Source: Subtercola boreus
Lineage (GTDB): Bacteria > Actinomycetota > Actinomycetes > Actinomycetales > Microbacteriaceae
DNA length: 64,000 bases
Direction of reading: 5' to 3'
Assembly: GCF_003399625.1 (NCBI RefSeq)
Contig: NZ_NBXA01000015.1
Span: 1 to 64,000 of the forward strand
The notes beneath the pieces are model-generated. The model saw only the letters and a program-made list of their open reading frames with translations, was not told the DNA's origin and did not search any database. A program made the position numbers and the translations under genes. Shown piece after piece: positions 59,862-64,000 of the stretch (its first letter is position 1; each line of letters opens with the position of its first letter).

Positions 59862-60248
59862 TGGCGTGGCTGGCGAATATTATGACCATACTTCTTCTCG
59901 TAGAACGCACGGATCTTGGCAACGATCTCGCGCTCTTCATTGGTGATGGGATCGGCTTTGCCCTCGGCGATGCGGCTGGCCAAGGCGCTGGTCCGCCTGC
60001 GTCGTTCGCCCTGTCCAACCATTCTTGGAGTTCGGAGCTGTGACGAGCCGTTCGCGCGGCGACACTCGCCGCGGAGAAGGCGACTCCTGCACCGAGGAGG
60101 GCGAATATGCCCGACGCCGGTGGACCGCTTCAGAAACTTCGCCAGAAGGCGGCGTCGAGCACGAAGGGTGGGAGGAATCCGCAGACTGCGGCGCCGAAGG
60201 TTGCTCCGACTGCGAGCGCCAACGCGCACGAGCTAGCGACATGCTGTC
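59843..60248 (-). pseudogene. frame-broken gene of a small membrane protein
   Basis: On the minus strand, three frames give one coherent protein. The first part is VASSCALALAVGATFGAAV, then CGFLPPFVLDAAFWRSF. The next frame gives GIFALLGAGVAFSAASVAAR and TARHSSELQEWLDRANDAGG. The last frame gives ASRIAEGKADPITNEEREIV and AKIRAFYEKKYGHNIRQPRQ to a stop at 59843. Two membrane helices and a charged C-terminal helix can be recognised. At least two frame changes mark it as decayed. The family is unknown. Confidence 0.55.
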
Positions 60249-60339
60249 GGATTAACGTGACTGAGGATCATGATGGCGCGTCTCCGGTTCACGCTGAGGC
60301 TTCGGAAAACCGGCTGACATAATGCCGCGTTCGAGGCCG
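60249..60339. other. short intergenic gap before jetD end
   Basis: No gene, terminator or repeat recognised. Confidence 0.3.
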
Positions 60340-61473
60340 TCAAACTGCAGCGCTGAGGGCCGCCAGGGCAGTCTGCCAGGGGATCCGCTCCTGTTCGAGG
60401 CGCACGTCCCCTTCGGCGTGGAGTCGCCGAAGCGCGTTCTGCTCCGATTCGCTGAGGGTCGTGAACGTTCCCCGGTTCGGCTTCGGTTCTGGCACCCAGA
60501 GGTCGCGATGTGCAAGAAGGGTGGCTTCATCCATCAGCACCGACGTGACGGAGGAATGTGACATCCGGAGCCTGTGCAGGATGGCGAAGCCATGGGAGTC
60601 GAGGTCGCCCCAGTAGACGATGGGTGAGCGTTGTACCCAAGAAATTCGGCCGATGACATCAACGGCATAACCCGAGCCATGTACAGCGATCGCGCCCTCC
60701 CAGCGCGGCATCGCGAGGACTGACTCAAGGTTCTCAAAGACGAACACAACCAGTGGTCGCACGCCAAGCCAGTCGAGCTCAGACAGCGGCGCAGCGAAGT
60801 CGAGCGGCCCGCCGGGATGCAGGCGCTCATCGAGCACTCGAATGCGAATGAGCCGGTCGGCATCCGTGACGCCCAGGCCGGACGACCCGGTGGCAGCGTC
60901 ATACAGGGCCGTGACGAGTGCGCGGTGCGAGGCGAACCACTTGGTGTCGACGCCACGGATCGGCAACTGGCGGGGTCGGAGCCCCGCGACGGGGTGAGTG
61001 GTGAGCCAGAATGCGACCTCCACCACGGTGCTGAACCCCTCGCGGTCGAGCTGCAGCAGAGACTCCGTCTGACTTCGGATCGAACCGGCTAGTGCCACAC
61101 TGTCACCGAATCGGTCCCTGAGGATCCTGGATCGTTCGGAAATCGTCTTCCAGGAGCGGGCAGCCGCGCCGCCCGCGAAGGCTGCCAGGGCGTCGGGTGT
61201 GGACGCTTTCACCCGAACCGGTATTCGTTGCCTGCCGATGCTCCGCCAGACACGCGTCTCCCAGTCGACCTCGAGGCCCTCGGGGCGCGCCGATGAATCC
61301 CATGAGCGAGCCCATCGCTCAGCCGCGCCCTGGTCGGCGAGCATCTCGCGCTCAGTCGGCGGCCTCAGTGACAGCGAGAACACCGGATCTTCGGGGAGGG
61401 CGCCTGCCCATGCGCCGAGTTTTGACAGCAGGCGCCGGCCTGCCAGACCTCGCGCGTCATTGATCGAGATCAT
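60340..61473 (-). CDS. jetD: Wadjet protein JetD (DUF3322/DUF2220, TOPRIM-like nuclease)
   Basis: A 377-residue nuclease subunit of the Wadjet plasmid-defence system. The N-terminal part (DPVFSLSLRPPTEREMLAD...WETRVWRSIGRQRIPVRV) is DUF3322. The C-terminal half is DUF2220 with the topoisomerase VI-like TOPRIM motif YWGDLDSHGFAILHRLR (acidic metal ligands DLD) and the earlier VFENLESVLAM acidic motif. JetD cuts circular DNA after loop extrusion by JetABC. ATG 61473 overlaps the jetC stop (ATGA), so they form one operon. Confidence 0.92.
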   Translation of the reverse strand: MISINDARGLAGRRLLSKLGAWAGALPEDPVFSLSLRPPTEREMLADQGAAERWARSWDSSARPEGLEVDWETRVWRSIGRQRIPVRVKASTPDALAAFAGGAAARSWKTISERSRILRDRFGDSVALAGSIRSQTESLLQLDREGFSTVVEVAFWLTTHPVAGLRPRQLPIRGVDTKWFASHRALVTALYDAATGSSGLGVTDADRLIRIRVLDERLHPGGPLDFAAPLSELDWLGVRPLVVFVFENLESVLAMPRWEGAIAVHGSGYAVDVIGRISWVQRSPIVYWGDLDSHGFAILHRLRMSHSSVTSVLMDEATLLAHRDLWVPEPKPNRGTFTTLSESEQNALRRLHAEGDVRLEQERIPWQTALAALSAAV

Positions 61474-64000
61474 GACGGCGACTCGTGCCAGGGCACATTC
61501 GCCACCTCCGACCGCTGCCTGGTCGGATTCTCGATCGACGTGGCGGCACCGACGTACGGCTCGATGGTCTGCAACAGCTTCTGCGGAGTCGCGAGAATGA
61601 GCTGAAAGCCGAACTCGACGAACACATCGAGCGCCATCCGCGTGTACCGGGTATCGGCCTTGTCGAAAGCCTCGTCGAAAACGATGGTTCCATACTTCGG
61701 ATGCGCGGCATCCGGGTCGGCGAGCTGGTACCGCAGAGCGGCCGCGAGACAGAAGACCACGAGCTTCTGCTGCTGGCCACCCGACATCGCCACGCCGGAG
61801 TCGTAGGTCGCCCGCACCCGAGCGTCTTCGTCGATCTCCTCCGCGAGGAACGTCACGTGCAGCCGGGTGTCGAGGCACTGCGCCTTCCATGTGCGGTCGA
61901 TGTGCTCGCTCGACGCGAACTTGCGCATCAGTTCGGCGAGGGTCGCGAACCGCCGCTCGGCGGTCTCCGTGTCGTCGTCCTGCCAACCCTCCTCGGAGAT
62001 CGACCGCAGATCGGTGATGAACCGGGCCACCGTGTCTCCGCGCCGAGTCTTGACCCGGAGCCGTAGAAATCGCCCTTCGTCGAACCTCGAGCGACTGAGC
62101 GAATCGTTGACCGGCATGACGCGCTCTTCGATCTCGCGCGGGGCACCGAGCAGCTCGCTGACGAGGTCGCCGATCAAGTCGCGCGAGCGGTCACGCAGCA
62201 GGCCCAGAAACCGTGCCTCGTGGTCGGGCAGCCCGTGCGCAACGATCTCATCCAGTATCTGGAGGTAGGCTCGCCGGTCGGCGAATGTCGGCGTCAGATC
62301 AGCAGCAGATGCGGACCAGAGTTGTTTGAACTCGGCAGCGAGCCGGCTCACCTCATTACTTGCATCATTAGCCGTCGCCAGCGCACCGTCACGCTCCCGA
62401 TGGAGCTTCTGCAGCACATCCTGACCCACCTCGGCGATGTTCTGCCGGGTGATGCTGCGCTGCACGGTGCGAAAGCGCCTCTCCAATTCGTCGTAGGTCG
62501 GCTGATCGACCTCGCCGAAGGAGCCAGAGGCGAAGCCGGCTTCGAAGGCCTCGACAACGTCGACGAGTTCATCACGTGTCGCCGATTTCTGCCTCAGGGT
62601 GAGTCGGATGTCGCCTGCCTCGCTGACTAGATCATCGCGCTCGCGACGAGCCGTGTCAGCCGCAGCGAGTGCTGTGGTCAGGTCGCTGTCGCCCCGCGTG
62701 AGTTCGGTCAGCTGGTGGCGGAGGCTGTCAACCACCGTAGCGGCAGCGTCGCGATCGACGTCCCGCCAGGTGTATTCACGGATCGCAGCGAGCACGCCTT
62801 GACGCCGCTGGGACGCGTTCTGCTCGTTTGATGCCCTTTCGACTACCGCTCGGGCCGCAGCCTTCTCTGCCTGCGCATCACGAAAGAGCTCCAGCAGCGA
62901 TTCGAGCTTCGTCTCGCGGTCTCCCAAAACCCAGTTCGAGCGATCATCCAACCGCACCGAATCGTCTTTCTCATAGCGCGTGCGAGACGTCTTCTGCTGC
63001 CCGCTGATGGTGACCGCGCGGATGTGATCGCCGAGCTCATCCACGGTGTCGACGCAGGCAAAGTCGAAGCGGTCGGAGACAATTCCGGTGAGCCAGCCGG
63101 CGAAGGGACTGTCGGCGACGGTTATCCGGTTCACCACTGATCTGTGACTGGACGCAGGCCGCGGTGGGGGAGAGGATGAGGTCACCTCCTCGAACACCAG
63201 CCGGGTCGGTACGCGGTGCGTGTCCGCCCAGCGACGAACAGCTCGCAAATGCTCCGTGCGAACGAGCATGGTGAGAGCGAGAGGCTTGAGCACTCGCTCG
63301 ATTGCGCCTGTCCAGGCGGTGAATTCCGGCCGGACTTCGATCAGCTCGGCGGCGAACGGAAGAGCCGTGAGGGGTAGCCCAGTGCCCTCGGCGAGATCCT
63401 TCCGCACGTCGAGGAGACGACGTGGAACGGTACTCCCGCTGGTGTTCAGCGCGTAGACGTCCTGCTCGATTCGCCGCACCGTCTGCGACGCTTTCGACAG
63501 GCGGTCGTTCTGTTCGAAGGAGATAGTCGTCGACTGTGCAGATGGCACCGATGCCAGATTGCGGTCGATCTCTGCGATCAATTCGGCGAACTCCGACGCC
63601 GAGGCAGGCACGTGGTCGGTTCCTGCAGTGCGGAGTTGCCGCTCGAGGGCCTGCCAGCGTCCCTCAGTATCGCGAGCCGCTTCTTGCGCCGTGCGGATGC
63701 GGTGCTGGAGCTGGTCGGCGTCGCCACCGCCCAGCTCCAGGGCCCGGCGTTGAGCGACGTCGAAGTCCTCCTCGGCGCGCTGCCGCGCCGCCTCCGCCCG
63801 GTCAGCTTCGACGCTCAGGGTTGCGACAGCCTCACCGACGCTCTGCAACTCGGCTCGTGCCAATTCGAGGCTGCGACGTTTCTGATACGGAATAGTCGCA
63901 TCTGAAAGCACCCGGGACACGGCAGCGGAAGCATCCGCTTGGTCGAACCGCTCTGATACCGCTCGCAGTTCCACCAGGTGGTCGCGCTGGATTCGGAGCT
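61470..64000 (-). CDS. jetC: Wadjet protein JetC (SMC/MukB-like ATPase), partial
   Basis: The C-terminal 842 residues of JetC; the gene runs off the right edge with the frame still open (residues LRIQRDHL precede 63974). The visible part has long coiled coils (RSLELARAELQSVGEAVATLSVEADRAEAARQRAEEDF...), a hinge-like domain near the middle (ELIEVRPEFTAWTGAIERVLKPLALTMLV...), a second coiled coil, and the ATPase C-half with signature MSGGQQQKLVVFCLAAALRYQLA and Walker B YGTIVFDEAFDKAD. It ends with the typical LILATPQKLLQTIEPYVG. JetC extrudes DNA loops with JetA (kleisin) and JetB, which should lie at bases above 64000. Confidence 0.93.
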   Translation of the reverse strand, partial: LRIQRDHLVELRAVSERFDQADASAAVSRVLSDATIPYQKRRSLELARAELQSVGEAVATLSVEADRAEAARQRAEEDFDVAQRRALELGGGDADQLQHRIRTAQEAARDTEGRWQALERQLRTAGTDHVPASASEFAELIAEIDRNLASVPSAQSTTISFEQNDRLSKASQTVRRIEQDVYALNTSGSTVPRRLLDVRKDLAEGTGLPLTALPFAAELIEVRPEFTAWTGAIERVLKPLALTMLVRTEHLRAVRRWADTHRVPTRLVFEEVTSSSPPPRPASSHRSVVNRITVADSPFAGWLTGIVSDRFDFACVDTVDELGDHIRAVTISGQQKTSRTRYEKDDSVRLDDRSNWVLGDRETKLESLLELFRDAQAEKAAARAVVERASNEQNASQRRQGVLAAIREYTWRDVDRDAAATVVDSLRHQLTELTRGDSDLTTALAAADTARRERDDLVSEAGDIRLTLRQKSATRDELVDVVEAFEAGFASGSFGEVDQPTYDELERRFRTVQRSITRQNIAEVGQDVLQKLHRERDGALATANDASNEVSRLAAEFKQLWSASAADLTPTFADRRAYLQILDEIVAHGLPDHEARFLGLLRDRSRDLIGDLVSELLGAPREIEERVMPVNDSLSRSRFDEGRFLRLRVKTRRGDTVARFITDLRSISEEGWQDDDTETAERRFATLAELMRKFASSEHIDRTWKAQCLDTRLHVTFLAEEIDEDARVRATYDSGVAMSGGQQQKLVVFCLAAALRYQLADPDAAHPKYGTIVFDEAFDKADTRYTRMALDVFVEFGFQLILATPQKLLQTIEPYVGAATSIENPTRQRSEVANVPWHESPS

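Noticed and set aside
1-64000. CRISPR array or insertion sequence
   Set aside because: No series of equal-length repeats with unique spacers, and no transposase gene with terminal inverted repeats was seen. The repeats found are short coding or intergenic tandem repeats.

Overview
The window is high-GC bacterial chromosome whose gene content and order point to an actinobacterium, most likely family Microbacteriaceae. The evidence is the block tlyA-nadK-recN-pyrG-nudix-xerD-parA-scpA-scpB-rluB-tyrA-cmk-der, an F420-type luciferase-like oxidoreductase, DUF2510 and LigD-type NHEJ genes, many GTG starts, and short -10-like boxes lying 6-8 bases before start codons. I cannot name a genus or species.

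Left part (1-17.5 kb): the end of an rRNA operon (5S rRNA with terminator), then a Tat-exported protein, then a nearly gapless run of housekeeping genes on the + strand. These cover rRNA modification (TlyA, RluB), NAD kinase, DNA repair (RecN), CTP synthesis (PyrG), chromosome resolution and segregation (XerD, orphan ParA, ScpAB), tyrosine synthesis (TyrA), CMP kinase and ribosome assembly (Der). Many neighbours overlap by 4-17 bases, so translational coupling is likely. A MOSC protein and tRNA-Pro(GGG) close the block.

Middle part (17.5-46 kb): mixed accessory genes. They include an amidase, a UvrA/DrrC-like ABC protein lacking the UvrB-binding region, a membrane-anchored HNH/excalibur nuclease, an XRE regulator with an N-terminally shortened nucleotidyltransferase-like partner, and a giant (about 2019 aa) DUF4011 / SF1 helicase / Vsr-like / DUF3320 protein of the kind found in defence loci. 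NHEJ-type genes follow (LigD polymerase domain and a LigC-like ligase, convergent, about 2 kb apart, no Ku seen). Then come a two-component system, enzymes of the luciferase-like, SDR, Nudix and VOC families, a FitAB/VapBC-type toxin-antitoxin pair, a TMEM175-like channel and an alpha/beta hydrolase.

Right part (46-64 kb): a sugar-related stretch (GT2, GT4, 2-hydroxyacid dehydrogenase, aldonolactone-oxidase-like flavoprotein, GT8), then a LacI-controlled glycoside-uptake operon. The operon holds a substrate-binding lipoprotein, two permeases, a GH1-like glycosidase and a GH51 arabinofuranosidase, with a perfect 16-bp palindrome at the promoter. After an MBL-fold hydrolase lies a graveyard of broken genes. 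The right edge holds two genes of a type I Wadjet plasmid-defence operon, jetD (complete) and jetC (cut by the window end). JetA and JetB would lie beyond base 64000.

Two themes run through the window. First, many first genes look leaderless (TANNNT-N6-8-start). Second, the accessory part contains at least five decayed genes: a frameshifted VOC gene and a second truncated VOC copy, a monooxygenase C-terminal remnant, and two membrane-protein genes with several frame breaks. The housekeeping block is intact.
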